Assembly: GCA_027864655.1 (NCBI GenBank)
Contig: JAQAZG010000004.1
Coordinates: forward strand, 158,414-222,413
Source: Oleispirillum naphthae
GTDB taxonomy: Bacteria; Pseudomonadota; Alphaproteobacteria; Rhodospirillales; Rhodospirillaceae
Direction of reading: 5' to 3'
DNA length: 64,000 nt
Numbering within the stretch: the first letter of the stretch is position 1; every line of letters begins with the position of its first letter. The notes under the pieces were generated by a model that did no database searches, was not told where the DNA came from, and saw nothing but the letters and a program-made list of their open reading frames with translations. A program made the translations under genes and the position numbers. Shown one piece after another: positions 54,638 through 64,000 of the stretch.

Positions 54638-55462
54638 CCCCAGGCAGCGGTCGAAGCCGGGGATGTAGCCGTAGGCGGCGGCGAGCAGGGCTGCGCCGAG
54701 GATCAGGCGGTAGAGGGCGAAGGGGGCGAAGCTGGCGCGTTTCAGCCAGTGCATCAGCACCGCGATGGCGACGAGCGCGGTGAGGAAGGAGAACCCCGCG
54801 GCGTAGAGGGCGGCGGTGGTGAGCACCGGCTGGTCGAGGCGGTAGATATCGAGCCCGGCCAGGGTTCCCGCGGCGACGATGGTGGGGATGGAGAGCAGCA
54901 TGGAGAAGCGGGCGGCTTCGCCGCGTTCGTAGCCGAGGAGGCGGGCGGCGGTCATGGTGATGCCGCTGCGGCTGGTGCCGGGGATCAGTGCGATCGCCTG
55001 GGCGATGCCGATGACCAGGGCGTCGGGCAGGCCCATGTGTTCGATGCGGCGGACGGTCAGCCCGATACGGTCGGCGATGTGGAGCAGGATGCCGAAGCCG
55101 AGCGTCGTCCAGCCGAGGACGAGGATGGAGCGCGCCATGGTTTCCACCATGTCCTTGGCGAGCAGCCCGGCGGCGACCACCGGGATGGTGCCGACGACGA
55201 TGTGGAGCGCGAGTTTCGCCCCCGGCGAGCGGCGCATCCGCAGCGCGGCCCAAAGGCCGGCGAGCATCTGCCAGATGTCGCGCCAGAAGTAGAGCATCAC
55301 CGCGCCGAGGGTTCCGACGTGGAGCGCGATGTCCATGTCGAGGCCCTGATCCGGCCAGTCGGCGAGGCAGGGCACGAGGATGAGGTGCGCCGAGGAACTG
55401 ATCGGCAGGAACTCGGTAATCCCTTGGACGACCGCCAGAACGATCAGGTTCAGCCAGGTCAT
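54635..55462 (-). CDS. uppP: Undecaprenyl-diphosphatase UppP (BacA)
   Basis: This 275-residue membrane protein has about eight helices and both UppP signatures: VVQGITEFLPISSSAHL (residues 12-28, with the catalytic Glu) and LIPGTSRSGITM (near residue 160). It recycles the undecaprenyl carrier needed for peptidoglycan, O-chain and capsule synthesis. The gene is convergent with the NDUFA9-like gene. It has no close partner on its own strand. Confidence 0.96.
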   Translation of the reverse strand: MTWLNLIVLAVVQGITEFLPISSSAHLILVPCLADWPDQGLDMDIALHVGTLGAVMLYFWRDIWQMLAGLWAALRMRRSPGAKLALHIVVGTIPVVAAGLLAKDMVETMARSILVLGWTTLGFGILLHIADRIGLTVRRIEHMGLPDALVIGIAQAIALIPGTSRSGITMTAARLLGYERGEAARFSMLLSIPTIVAAGTLAGLDIYRLDQPVLTTAALYAAGFSFLTALVAIAVLMHWLKRASFAPFALYRLILGAALLAAAYGYIPGFDRCLG

Positions 55463-55788
55463 GATGGTGTTTCCCTCGGGTGTTTTTCTTGTCCGGCGCG
55501 CCTCCGTCCGGCGCGGACCGGCTTCTTCATATCACGATGCGTCGCCTGCCCCCAAACGGGTAAATAGTAAACACATGATGACTATATTTTGGGGGCATCC
55601 TCGGAACACGCCTCGTTCTCGCGAATTTTTGTTACTTTAGGTCAGTAGAGCTGACCTATATGCGTTTTTTCACTCGCAATCAGGGAGAAAATCCACTAAG
55701 AATCCGCTCGACTGCCTTCGCGCGGGCGGGGGTGGGGTCGGGGCCGTTCGCGCGCCGCGAGGCAGGCGCAGAAGAAGAGGAACACACC
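55463..55788 (+). promoter_or_regulatory. gltD upstream region with an 8-bp palindrome (55638-55658)
   Basis: In these 326 bases the clear signal is TAGGTCAG, TAGAG, CTGACCTA at 55638-55658, a perfect inverted repeat in an AT-rich patch, with TATATG directly after it. It is 130 bases upstream of gltD. It may be an operator overlapping the gltDB promoter, although I cannot fix -35 and -10 hexamers. AGAAGAGG just before ATG 55789 is the ribosome site. No gene is supported here. Confidence 0.5.
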
Positions 55789-57237
55789 ATGGCGCAGCAG
55801 AAGATGCTCCAGTTCACCAAAGTGGACCGCCGCACCCCGGACAAGCGTCCGGCCGCCGAACGCACCGAGGACTTCGCCGAGATCTACGGCGGCTTCGCCA
55901 CGCCGCGCGCGGGCGAACAGGCATCGCGCTGCGAACAGTGCGGCATTCCCTTCTGCAGCCTGCACTGCCCGCTGCACAACAACATTCCCGACTGGCTGAT
56001 GCTGGCGGCGACCGGGCGCATGGAGGAGGCCTACGCGGTCGCCTCGGCGACCAACACCCTGCCGGAGATCTGCGGCCGCATCTGCCCGCAGGACCGCCTG
56101 TGCGAGGGCTCCTGCGTGCTCGAACAGTCCTCCCACGGCGGCGTGACCATCGGCGCGATGGAGAAGCACATCACCGACTCCGCCTTCGCGGCGGGCTGGG
56201 TGAAGCCGTTCTCCCCGCGCATCGAGCGCCTGGAATCGGTGGGCGTCATCGGCGCGGGTCCGGCGGGCCTGGCCGCGGCGGAACAGTTGCGCATGCTCGG
56301 CTACCGCGTCGAGGTGTACGACCGCCACGACCGTGCGGGCGGCCTGCTCACCTACGGCATTCCCGGCTTCAAGCTGGAAAAGGACGTGGTCGCCCGCCGC
56401 GTCGCGGTGTTCGTGGAGAGCGGCGTGATCTTCCACACCGACGTGGACGTCGGCCGCGACGTCACCCTCGCCGAAATGCGCAGGAAGCACGCCGCGGTGG
56501 TCATCGCCACCGGCGTCTATGCGGCGCGCGGGCTGGAGATTTCCGGCAACACGCTCGACGGCGTGATCCCGGCGCTGGAGTTCCTCACCTGCTCCAACCG
56601 CCTCAACATGGGCGACAGCGTGGCCGACTTCGACAGCGGCCGCCTCAACGCCGCGGGCAAGCGGGTGGTGGTGGTCGGCGGCGGCGACACCGCCATGGAC
56701 TGCCTGCGCACCGCGCTGCGCCAGGGCGCGACCTCGGTGAAGTGCCTCTACCGCCGCGACCGCGCCAACATGCCCGGCTCGCAGCGCGAGGTGGACAACG
56801 CCATCGAGGAAGGCGCGGAGTTCATCTGGCAGGCCGCTCCGGAAGCGGTGGAGGGAGCCTCCGGCCGGGTTTCCGGCGTGCGCACGGTGAAGATGCACCT
56901 CGGCCTGCCCGACGCCTCGGGCCGCCAGAGCCCCACTCCGGTGCCGGGCTCGGAATACACCCTGCCCGCCGAGATGGTGATCGAGGCGCTCGGCTTCGAG
57001 CCGGAGGACCTGCCGACGATCTTCGGCGCGCCGGAACTCAAGGTGAAGCGCAACGGCACGCTCGCGGTGGACGATGCGCTGATGACCAGCCTGCCCGGGG
57101 TGTTCGCGGCGGGGGACATCGTGCGCGGCGCCTCCCTGGTGGTGTGGGCGGTGCGCGACGGGCGCGACGTGGCGCAGCACGTGCACGCCTATGTGCGGCG
57201 GGCGGCGGCGGCGCCGTCCCTGGCGAACGCGGGTTGA
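55789..57237 (+). CDS. gltD: Glutamate synthase small subunit GltD
   Basis: This 482-residue beta subunit of NADPH-GOGAT has N-terminal cysteine clusters CEQCGIPFC and CGRICPQDRLCEGSC for [4Fe-4S] centres, an FAD site VGVIGAGPAGLAAAEQL (about residues 148-164) and an NADPH site VVVVGGGDTAMDC (about 293-305). It passes electrons from NADPH to GltB. ATG 55789 is the family start; the extension to 55660 is not supported. gltB follows 13 bases downstream. Confidence 0.97.
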   Translation: MAQQKMLQFTKVDRRTPDKRPAAERTEDFAEIYGGFATPRAGEQASRCEQCGIPFCSLHCPLHNNIPDWLMLAATGRMEEAYAVASATNTLPEICGRICPQDRLCEGSCVLEQSSHGGVTIGAMEKHITDSAFAAGWVKPFSPRIERLESVGVIGAGPAGLAAAEQLRMLGYRVEVYDRHDRAGGLLTYGIPGFKLEKDVVARRVAVFVESGVIFHTDVDVGRDVTLAEMRRKHAAVVIATGVYAARGLEISGNTLDGVIPALEFLTCSNRLNMGDSVADFDSGRLNAAGKRVVVVGGGDTAMDCLRTALRQGATSVKCLYRRDRANMPGSQREVDNAIEEGAEFIWQAAPEAVEGASGRVSGVRTVKMHLGLPDASGRQSPTPVPGSEYTLPAEMVIEALGFEPEDLPTIFGAPELKVKRNGTLAVDDALMTSLPGVFAAGDIVRGASLVVWAVRDGRDVAQHVHAYVRRAAAAPSLANAG

Positions 57238-57250
57238 GGAGGAACCGACG

Positions 57251-60200
57251 ATGACGGAGAAGATGATGAACGCCTGGTCCTCGGCCTGGGACGATGGGCA
57301 GCCGGAAAGCGGCGAACAGTTCGTCCGCGGTTTCGCCGAAAACCGCAACCGCATGCTCGCCGCGGGCGCGGCGGACCCGATGGATGCGCACGACGCCTGC
57401 GGCGTCGGCCTCGTCGCGGCGCTGGACGGCAAGCCGCGCCGCCGCGTGGTGGAGGCCGCGATCGAGGCGCTGAAGGTGGTGTTCCACCGCGGCGCGGTGG
57501 ACGCCGACGGCAAGACCGGCGACGGCGCGGGCATCCACGTGCAGATTCCGCAGGACTTCTTCAAGGACCACGTGCGCCGCACCGGCCACGAGCCGGAGAA
57601 GGGCCGCCTCGCCATCGGCATGATCTTCCTGCCGAAGACCGACCTCAACGCGCAGGAGGCCTGCCGCGCCATCGTCGAGAACGAGGTGCTGCAGTTCGGC
57701 TACGGCCTCTACGGCTGGCGTCAGGTGCCGGTGAACGTTTCGGTGATCGGCGAAAAGGCGAACGCGACGCGCCCCGAGATCGAACAGATCATGATCGTCA
57801 ACACCAAGCACACCGGTGAGGACGAGTTCGAGCGCGACCTCTACATCATCCGCCGCCGCATCGAGAACCAGGTGCGGCAGAACAACATCCCCGACTTCTA
57901 TATCTGCTCGATGTCGTGCCGCTCGGTGATCTACAAGGGCCTGTTCCTCGCCGAGCAGCTCACCGCGTTCTACCCCGACCTGTTGGACGAGCGCTTCGTT
58001 TCGAGCTTCGCGATCTTCCACCAGCGCTATTCCACCAACACATTCCCCACCTGGCGGCTGGCGCAGCCCTTCCGCATGCTGGCGCACAACGGCGAGATCA
58101 ACACGCTCGCGGGCAACATCAACTGGATGAAGTCCTACGAGGCGCGCATGGCCGAGGAGGCCTTCGGCGCGGCGATTCCGGACTTGAAGCCGGTGATCCA
58201 GCCGGGCGGTTCGGACTCCGCCTGCCTCGACAACGTGTTCGAGCTTCTGGTGCGCGCCGGGCGCACCGCGCCGATGGTCAAGTGCATGATGATCCCGGAA
58301 TCGATCGGCCAGAACAGCGGCATGCCCGAGGCGCACCGCGCGATGTTCTGGTACTTCAACACCGTGATGACGCCGTGGGACGGCCCGGCGGCGATCGCCG
58401 CCACCGACGGCCGCTGGGCGATCGCGGGGATGGACCGCAACGGCCTGCGCCCGATGCGCTACACCGTCACCGCCGACGGCCTGCTGTTCGTCGGCTCCGA
58501 GGCGGGCATGGTGCGGGTGCCGGAGGAGACGATCCTCGAGAAGGGCCGCATCGGCCCCGGCCAGATGATCGCCGTGGACCTCGCCGAGGGGCGCTTCTAC
58601 CACGACCGCGAGATCAAGGACCTGCTCTCCGCCAAGAAGCCGTTCACCGAATGGGTGAAGCGGATCACCCAGATCGACGACCTGATCAAGCCCGACACCC
58701 CGGAGACCCCGGAGCTGGAGGAGACCGAACTGCGCCGCCGCCAGCTGGTCTACGGCCTGACCATGGAAGACATGGAGCTGATCCTCCAGCCGATGGTCGA
58801 GGACGGCAAGGAGGCGATCGGCTCGATGGGCGACGACGTGCCGCTCGCGGTGCTCTCCGACAACTACCGCGGCCTGCACCACTTCTTCCGCCAGAACTTC
58901 TCGCAGGTGACCAACCCGCCGATCGACAGCCTGCGCGAGACCCGCGTGATGTCGCTCAAGACCCGGCTCGGCAACCTCGGCAACATCCTCGCGGAAGAGG
59001 AGGGCCAGTGCAACCTGCTGCAACTCGACAGCCCGGTGCTGACCAACAAGGAATTCGACGCGATGCGCGCCTACATGGGCGACACCGCGTACGAGATCGA
59101 CGCCACCTTCAACCCCGACGGCGGCCCCAATGCGCTGCGCACCGCGATCATGCGGATTCAGCGCGAGGCGGAGGACGCGGTGCGCGGCGGTTGCGTCCAC
59201 CTCATCCTCACCGACGTCAGCCTGAGCGAGCAGCGTGCGCCGATTCCGATGATTCTCGCCGTCGGCGCGGTGCATTCGCACCTCGTGCGCAACTCGCTGC
59301 GCACCTTCACCTCGCTCAACGTGCGCTGCGGCAAGTGCATGGACACCCACTACTTCGCGGTGCTCATCGGCGTCGGCGCGACCACGGTCAACGCCTATCT
59401 CTCCCAGGAGGCGATCGCCGAGCGCCACCGCCGCGGCCTCTTCCCCGGCCTCGCCTTCGAGCAGTGCCTGAAGAACTACAAGACCGCGATCGACCAGGGC
59501 CTCCTCAAGATCATGTCGAAGATGGGCGTGGGGATGATCAGCTCCTACCGCGGCGGCTACAACTTCGAGGCGGTGGGGCTTTCGCGCACCCTGGTCGCCG
59601 AGTTCTTCCCCGGGATGAACTCGCGCATTTCCGGCATCGGGCTTTCCGGCTTGCAGCACAAGCTGGTGGAGCAGCACCAGCGCGCCTACGTCATGGAGCA
59701 TCCGATGCTGCCGATGGGCGGCTTCTACCGCTACCGCAACGGCGGCGAGGCGCATGCCTGGGACGGCAAGCTCATCCACCTGGTGCAGAAGGCCTGCGCC
59801 ACCGGCAACTACGCGCTCTACAAGGAATACGCCCAGGGCGTCTACGCGATGCCGCCGATCAACGTGCGCGACCTCTTGGAGATCAAGTCCGCCGGTCCGG
59901 AGGTGCAGTCGGAGGAGGTGGAATCGGTCACCGAGATCCGCAAGCATTTCCTCACCCCGGGGATGTCCTTGGGCGCGCTGTCGCCCGAGGCGCACGGCGC
60001 GCTCAACATCGCGATGAACCGCATCGGCGCGAAGTCGTGCTCCGGCGAGGGCGGCGAGGTGCGCGAGCGCTACCACCCGACGCCGGAGGGCGACAACCCC
60101 AACTCGGCGATCAAGCAGGTGGCCTCCGGGCGCTTCGGCGTCACCGCGGAATACCTCAACCAGTGCCGCGAAATCGAGATCAAGGTCGCCCAAGGCGCGA

Positions 60201-61831
60201 AGCCCGGCGAGGGCGGCCAGCTGCCCGGCTTCAAGGTCACCGAGATGGTGGCGAAGCTGCGCCACTCCACCCCCGGGGTGATGCTGATCAGCCCGCCGCC
60301 GCACCACGACATCTACTCGATCGAGGACCTGGCGCAGCTGATCTACGACTTGAAGCAGATCAACCCCAAGGCGCGGGTGTGCGTCAAGCTGGTGGCGCGC
60401 TCGGGCATCGGCACCATCGCCGCGGGCGTGGCCAAGGCGAAGGCGGACATCATCTCGATCTCCGCCAACTCCGGCGGCACCGGCGCTTCGCCGATGACCT
60501 CGATCAAGTTCGCCGGCCTGCCGTGGGAGCTGGGCCTCGCCGAGGCGCATCAGATGCTGACGCTGAACCGCCTGCGCCACCGCGTGACGCTGCGCACCGA
60601 CGGCGGCATCAAGACCGGCCGCGACATCGTCATCGCCGCGATGCTGGGCGCCGAGGAATTCGGCATCGGCACCCTGTCCTTGATCTCCATGGGCTGCATC
60701 ATGGTGCGGCAGTGCCATTCCAACACCTGCCCGGTCGGGGTGTGCACCCAGGACGAGGACCTGCGCGCCAAGTTCAAGGGCACGCCGGAGCGCGTCGTCA
60801 ACCTCTTCACCTTCCTCGCCGAGGAGGTGAAGGAAATCCTCGCCAGGATCGGCGTGAAGAGCCTGGGCGAAGTCGTCGGCCGCTCCGACCTGTTGCATCA
60901 GGTCAGCCGCGGCGCGGCGCACCTCGACGACCTCGACCTCAACCCGATCCTGGTGCAGCCGGACGTCGGCGGCTGGCCGAGCCGCTGCACCCTCGCCGAG
61001 GGCGAGCGCAACGAGGTGCCGGACACCCTGGACGCGCAGATGATCCACGACGCCCGCCAGGCGCTGGAAGACGGCGAGAAGATGCAGCTCTCCTACGACG
61101 TGCGCAACGTGCAGCGCGCCATCGGCACGCGGATGTCGCACCACATCGTCACCCGCTACGGCATGTTCGGGCTGCGCCCCGGCCACATCACCGTGCAGTT
61201 GCGCGGCTCCGCCGGGCAGTCGCTCGGCGCCTTCGCGGTGCAGGGCCTGAAGCTCGAGGTGCAGGGCGACGCCAACGACTACGTGGGCAAGGGCCTCTCC
61301 GGCGGCCTCATCACCATCCGCCCGCCGATCGCCAGCAAGCTCGAAAGCCACAACAACACCATCATCGGCAACACCGTGCTCTACGGCGCGACGGCGGGCA
61401 AGCTGTTCGCCGCGGGGCAGGCGGGCGAGCGCTTCTGCGTGCGCAACTCCGGCGCCGAGGTGGTGGTGGAGGGCTGCGGCTCCAACGGCTGCGAATACAT
61501 GACCGGCGGCACCGCGGTGATCCTCGGCCCGGTGGGCCACAATTTCGGGGCGGGGATGACCGGCGGCATGGCCTTCGTCTACGACCCGGACAACCGCTTC
61601 GCGGAGCTGGTCAATTCCGGCTCGGTGATCTTCCAGCGCATCGAGGCGCCCTTCTACGAGGAGAAGCTCAAGGCCCTGGTCGAGGAGCACGTGCAGGAGA
61701 CCGCCTCGCGCCACGCGCAGGAGATCCTGCTCAACTGGGACCTCTTCGTGAAGCGCTTCTGGCAGGTGGTGCCGAAGGAGATGCTCGACAAGCTCGCGGT
61801 GCCGGTGACCGTGGCGGTGGCGGCGGAATAG
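57251..61831 (+). CDS. gltB: Glutamate synthase large subunit GltB
   Basis: This 1526-residue alpha subunit has the glutaminase nucleophile Cys50 (DACGVGLVAAL), so a 49-residue propeptide would be removed. The FMN/central region shows GTGASPMTSIKFAGLPWE (about residues 1076-1093). The [3Fe-4S] cysteines are in MGCIMVRQCHSNTCPVGVC. The C-terminal GXGXG helix domain includes CGSNGCEYMTGGT. It makes two glutamates from glutamine and 2-oxoglutarate. GAGGA lies seven bases upstream of ATG 57251. A strong terminator follows. Confidence 0.97.
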   Translation: MTEKMMNAWSSAWDDGQPESGEQFVRGFAENRNRMLAAGAADPMDAHDACGVGLVAALDGKPRRRVVEAAIEALKVVFHRGAVDADGKTGDGAGIHVQIPQDFFKDHVRRTGHEPEKGRLAIGMIFLPKTDLNAQEACRAIVENEVLQFGYGLYGWRQVPVNVSVIGEKANATRPEIEQIMIVNTKHTGEDEFERDLYIIRRRIENQVRQNNIPDFYICSMSCRSVIYKGLFLAEQLTAFYPDLLDERFVSSFAIFHQRYSTNTFPTWRLAQPFRMLAHNGEINTLAGNINWMKSYEARMAEEAFGAAIPDLKPVIQPGGSDSACLDNVFELLVRAGRTAPMVKCMMIPESIGQNSGMPEAHRAMFWYFNTVMTPWDGPAAIAATDGRWAIAGMDRNGLRPMRYTVTADGLLFVGSEAGMVRVPEETILEKGRIGPGQMIAVDLAEGRFYHDREIKDLLSAKKPFTEWVKRITQIDDLIKPDTPETPELEETELRRRQLVYGLTMEDMELILQPMVEDGKEAIGSMGDDVPLAVLSDNYRGLHHFFRQNFSQVTNPPIDSLRETRVMSLKTRLGNLGNILAEEEGQCNLLQLDSPVLTNKEFDAMRAYMGDTAYEIDATFNPDGGPNALRTAIMRIQREAEDAVRGGCVHLILTDVSLSEQRAPIPMILAVGAVHSHLVRNSLRTFTSLNVRCGKCMDTHYFAVLIGVGATTVNAYLSQEAIAERHRRGLFPGLAFEQCLKNYKTAIDQGLLKIMSKMGVGMISSYRGGYNFEAVGLSRTLVAEFFPGMNSRISGIGLSGLQHKLVEQHQRAYVMEHPMLPMGGFYRYRNGGEAHAWDGKLIHLVQKACATGNYALYKEYAQGVYAMPPINVRDLLEIKSAGPEVQSEEVESVTEIRKHFLTPGMSLGALSPEAHGALNIAMNRIGAKSCSGEGGEVRERYHPTPEGDNPNSAIKQVASGRFGVTAEYLNQCREIEIKVAQGAKPGEGGQLPGFKVTEMVAKLRHSTPGVMLISPPPHHDIYSIEDLAQLIYDLKQINPKARVCVKLVARSGIGTIAAGVAKAKADIISISANSGGTGASPMTSIKFAGLPWELGLAEAHQMLTLNRLRHRVTLRTDGGIKTGRDIVIAAMLGAEEFGIGTLSLISMGCIMVRQCHSNTCPVGVCTQDEDLRAKFKGTPERVVNLFTFLAEEVKEILARIGVKSLGEVVGRSDLLHQVSRGAAHLDDLDLNPILVQPDVGGWPSRCTLAEGERNEVPDTLDAQMIHDARQALEDGEKMQLSYDVRNVQRAIGTRMSHHIVTRYGMFGLRPGHITVQLRGSAGQSLGAFAVQGLKLEVQGDANDYVGKGLSGGLITIRPPIASKLESHNNTIIGNTVLYGATAGKLFAAGQAGERFCVRNSGAEVVVEGCGSNGCEYMTGGTAVILGPVGHNFGAGMTGGMAFVYDPDNRFAELVNSGSVIFQRIEAPFYEEKLKALVEEHVQETASRHAQEILLNWDLFVKRFWQVVPKEMLDKLAVPVTVAVAAE

Positions 61832-61859
61832 ACCGTCCGTCCGCGGCGAACGCCCTGCT

Positions 61860-61891
61860 GCCGGACCCGCGCTGCGGGTCCGGCGTTTTTT
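61860..61891 (+). terminator. Rho-independent terminator of gltDB
   Basis: A perfect 11-bp stem, GCCGGACCCGC with GCGGGTCCGGC, loop GCT, is followed by G and six T. It begins 28 bases after the gltB stop. Confidence 0.93.
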
Positions 61892-61994
61892 CATCGAACG
61901 GCGGTGGACAGGGGTTTCCTTGGCGTGGCGGTAATGGTAGCTTGCGCCCAAAATCAGAAAAAGACTTCGGACCAACAGGGAAAGTTCCGGCCGA

Positions 61995-62807
61995 ATGCCG
62001 CCAAGGGAACCGCCGTACCGCGCCACCATCGAGGCGCTGTTCCAGTTGTTTTCCAACGCCTTGTTGGAGAAGTTCAGCCGCTCGGGCGACACCACCCTCT
62101 CCCGCGAGGAGGTGGAGGCGATCACGGCCTATTTCCGTGCCGGCAGTCCGGAACTCGACGCCTTCTACGCACAGCTGTTTTCCGCCTATGACCGCGTCAA
62201 TGCGGCGATGGCGATGAACCGCATGCGCTCCGACGAGTTCAACCGCCTGCTCGTCGAAAGTTTCGAGGACTATCTGGTGGACCGCAGCGTGCCCAAGGGC
62301 GCGAAGACCCCGGCGGACCGCGTTCCGCGCGAGGTGCTGCCCGCCTTCTTCCACGCGGTGCGGCAGATTCTCGGCACCGAGTTCCTCGAGAAGTCCGCCT
62401 TCACCTGCCGCGAGGTGCGCCGCGTCATCCAGGCGCGCGACGGCGAGGCCTTCACCTGGGATGTCTTCTTCGCCGATGCCGCGGTGCGCCGCGTGCAGCA
62501 GCGCGCGATCTCGCGCTTCATCGTCTATTTCCGCGAGGACTTCGACAAGAAGAAGGTGTGGATCGTCAAGGCGCTCAACTACAACGCCGGCGGCGGCGAC
62601 ATGCGCGGCAGCGTGGCCAGTTCGTATCTGTTCAACGAGGGGCGGCTGAAGATCCTGATGATGGCGATGATCCGCCGCGTCGATCCTTCGGGCATGGACG
62701 CGGGGGGAAAGGCCGAACTCCTCAAGAACATCGGCGAGGAACGCCTGAAGACGGTGGAGCGGGTCAAGATGGACGTCAAGCTGCTTGACGATAAGCGTTT
62801 ATTCTAA
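61995..62807 (+). CDS. Unrecognised 270-residue soluble protein
   Basis: I do not recognise this protein. It is mainly helical by appearance, with no signal peptide or membrane helix. Conspicuous segments are [19 protein letters not shown] (helical, near residues 29-47), [51 protein letters not shown] and a Lys-rich tail. Gly-Gly-Gly at [11 protein letters not shown] interrupts the helices. It is monocistronic between the gltB terminator and fzlA, 48 bases apart. Normal codon use argues for a real gene. The lack of known motifs leaves function open. Confidence 0.65.
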   Translation: MPPREPPYRATIEALFQLFSNALLEKFSRSGDTTLSREEVEAITAYFRAGSPELDAFYAQLFSAYDRVNAAMAMNRMRSDEFNRLLVESFEDYLVDRSVPKGAKTPADRVPREVLPAFFHAVRQILGTEFLEKSAFTCREVRRVIQARDGEAFTWDVFFADAAVRRVQQRAISRFIVYFREDFDKKKVWIVKALNYNAGGGDMRGSVASSYLFNEGRLKILMMAMIRRVDPSGMDAGGKAELLKNIGEERLKTVERVKMDVKLLDDKRLF

Positions 62808-62855
62808 CACACCTTTCACCAGGGGCTGGATGCGCCCCAGGGTCGAGACGGTGTC

Positions 62856-63521
62856 ATGATCGTTTGCGTGCATCATCTTCTGAACGCGGCGTCGCGCACG
62901 CTGCGGGTGCAGCTGGCCGAGAAGGGGCTCTCCTTCGAGCTGCGGCCGGAGCGCCCGTGGGAACGCGCGCCCGAATTCCTGCGCCTCAACCCGGCGGGCG
63001 AGGTGCCGGTGCTGCTGGACGGGGCCAAGGTGATCGCGGGCGCCGGACCGGCGCTGGAATACGTCGAGGAACTCCACCCCGAGCCGCCGCTTCTCGGCCG
63101 CGACTCGGGACAGCGGGCGGAGGTGCGCCGCCTGCTCCACTGGTTCCTCACCAAATTCGAGGCGGAGGTCACCCAGCCGGTGGCGGGCGAGAAGATCGGC
63201 AAGCGCATCGCCCTGGCCGGGCCGCCGAATTCCCGCGCCATCTCCGCCGGGCGGCTCAACATCCACGTCCACCTCGACTACGTCGCCTGGCTGATGGAAC
63301 GCCGCCGCTGGCTTGCCGGGGAGAACATGACGCTGGCCGACATCGCGGCGGCGGCGCAGCTCTCCATCCTCGACTACGCGGGCGAGGTGCCCTGGGGCCG
63401 CCACCCGGAGGCGAAGGACTGGTACGCCCGCATCAAGTCCCGCCCCGCCTTCCGCCCGCTGCTCGCCGACCGTCTGCCCGGCGTCCTGCCGCCCGCCCAC
63501 TACGCCGATCTGGATTTCTGA
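62856..63521 (+). CDS. fzlA: GST-family protein, likely FtsZ-binding FzlA
   Basis: This 221-residue protein has a thioredoxin-like N-terminal half (residues 1-78; [12 protein letters not shown] is the cis-Pro loop) and a helical GST C-terminal half. The end, [15 protein letters not shown], resembles the conserved tail of alphaproteobacterial FzlA, a GST homologue that binds FtsZ filaments and sets constriction rate. Catalytic GST activity is therefore doubtful. The call over an ordinary GST rests on my recollection of the family tail and length; confidence is moderate. It follows the unknown gene by 48 bases. Confidence 0.68.
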   Translation: MIVCVHHLLNAASRTLRVQLAEKGLSFELRPERPWERAPEFLRLNPAGEVPVLLDGAKVIAGAGPALEYVEELHPEPPLLGRDSGQRAEVRRLLHWFLTKFEAEVTQPVAGEKIGKRIALAGPPNSRAISAGRLNIHVHLDYVAWLMERRRWLAGENMTLADIAAAAQLSILDYAGEVPWGRHPEAKDWYARIKSRPAFRPLLADRLPGVLPPAHYADLDF

Positions 63522-63703
63522 GCCTGCGGCGCGCCCCGCCCGGTCGGGTGGGAGAATCGTGTTTGGCCCTTCCGCCTTCAGGGGTAATATGTTTCCGGTT
63601 CGCTCGCCCCCGGTTGAAAAGCCGGGCGAGGAGTCGCACGTTGAATCGACCGGATGGAGGGCGCGCAGCGCCCCGGCGCACGGCATTGCAGGAAAGGATC
63701 GAC

Positions 63704-64000
63704 ATGGGACGGGTGGTGGAAATCACGGACGTGATCTTGCGGGACGCGCACCAGAGCCTGTTGGCGACGCGCATGGCCATGGAGGACATGGTCCCCGCTT
63801 GCGAGGATCTGGACAACGCGGGCTACTGGTCGCTGGAGTGCTGGGGCGGCGCGACCTTCGACTCCTGTATCCGCTTCCTCAACGAGGATCCGTGGGAGCG
63901 CCTGCGCGCCTTCAAGAAGCTGCTGCCGAAGACGCCCTTGCAGATGCTGCTGCGCGGGCAGAACCTGCTCGGCTACCGCCACTACGAGGACGGCGTGGTG
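63704..64000 (+). CDS. Biotin-dependent carboxyltransferase subunit (OadA/PycB type), 5' part only
   Basis: The first 99 residues are visible; the gene leaves the window on the right. [18 protein letters not shown] is the start of a DRE-TIM/HMGL-like carboxyltransferase barrel, with the metal-binding Asp in [27 protein letters not shown] and [10 protein letters not shown] continue it. This matches the alpha subunit of oxaloacetate decarboxylase, pyruvate carboxylase subunit B and methylmalonyl-CoA carboxyltransferase 5S. Which reaction applies depends on partners outside the window. AGGAAAGG lies about nine bases upstream of ATG 63704. Confidence 0.88.
   Translation, partial: MGRVVEITDVILRDAHQSLLATRMAMEDMVPACEDLDNAGYWSLECWGGATFDSCIRFLNEDPWERLRAFKKLLPKTPLQMLLRGQNLLGYRHYEDGVV

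Noticed and set aside
57038..62125. A 1695-codon open frame on the minus strand
   Set aside because: It is antisense to gltD/gltB, whose sequence is unmistakable. Long antisense frames are expected in high-GC DNA; its translation is low complexity, with many His, Arg, Ala and Val and no motifs.

Overview
This is a high-GC chromosomal window from what looks like an alphaproteobacterium of the Rhodospirillales type. That placement is an inference from gene content: an FzlA-like division protein, CarD, FdxA, a kdsD-lptC-lptA-lptB-rpoN-hpf-ptsN block, an NDUFA9-like protein beside uppP, gltD followed by gltB, and a chemoreceptor-hemerythrin fusion. No phage, insertion sequence, CRISPR array or rRNA is visible. 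One tRNA, tRNA-Leu(CAG), is present.

Region by region: (1) 1-11127, all minus strand, is part of a surface-polysaccharide cluster. It has an ABC-2 exporter pair (Wzm/Wzt type), two AsnB-type amidotransferases, a sulfotransferase, a FemAB-like acyltransferase and four methyltransferases, mostly with overlapping or nearly touching ends. (2) 11178-18764 holds htpG, a SUV3-like helicase with a repetitive tail, an S4 RNA-binding protein, fdxA, carD and a metallophosphatase-fold protein that has lost its metal ligands. (3) 18950-26490 holds a TDT-family exporter with a divergent LysR regulator, transaldolase, a 62-residue protein, aconitase and a two-gene YeeE/YedE sulfur-transport pair. (4) 26620-33342 is a complete cytochrome c maturation operon, ccmABCDEFG plus a fused ccmH/ccmI, followed by a cytochrome b561. 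(5) 33549-36905 is modE-modA-modB-modC. (6) 37225-45713 holds the chemoreceptor-hemerythrin fusion, a Pit transporter with an orphan PstS, a SulP transporter, a small heat-shock protein and a thioesterase. (7) 45787-53188 holds ptsN, hpf, rpoN, lptB, lptA, lptC, kdsD, an RNase D-like exonuclease and tRNA-Leu. (8) 53466-64000 holds the NDUFA9-like protein, uppP, gltD/gltB, an unknown protein, fzlA and the start of an oadA/pycB-type carboxyltransferase.

The most striking non-gene feature is a family of nested palindromic intergenic elements of about 170-240 bp. Five copies (near 18770, 20911, 25154, 45063 and 54454) and one solo hairpin (near 13161) occur in 41 kb. Each full copy has two terminal hairpins that are inverted copies of one another around a core with its own hairpin, and each ends within about ten bases of a gene's stop codon. 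The stems differ between copies but mostly keep their pairing. One copy encodes the C-terminus of the LysR protein, and another has a second palindrome inside its terminal loop. I do not recognise this family; it resembles REPIN/BIME or MITE elements or bidirectional terminators.

Functionally, the Ccm and molybdate operons, the YeeE pair, the O2-sensing chemoreceptor and the b561 suggest a metabolically flexible, respiring, motile organism. The Lpt/Kds block, UppP and the Wzm/Wzt cluster build and export its envelope polysaccharides.
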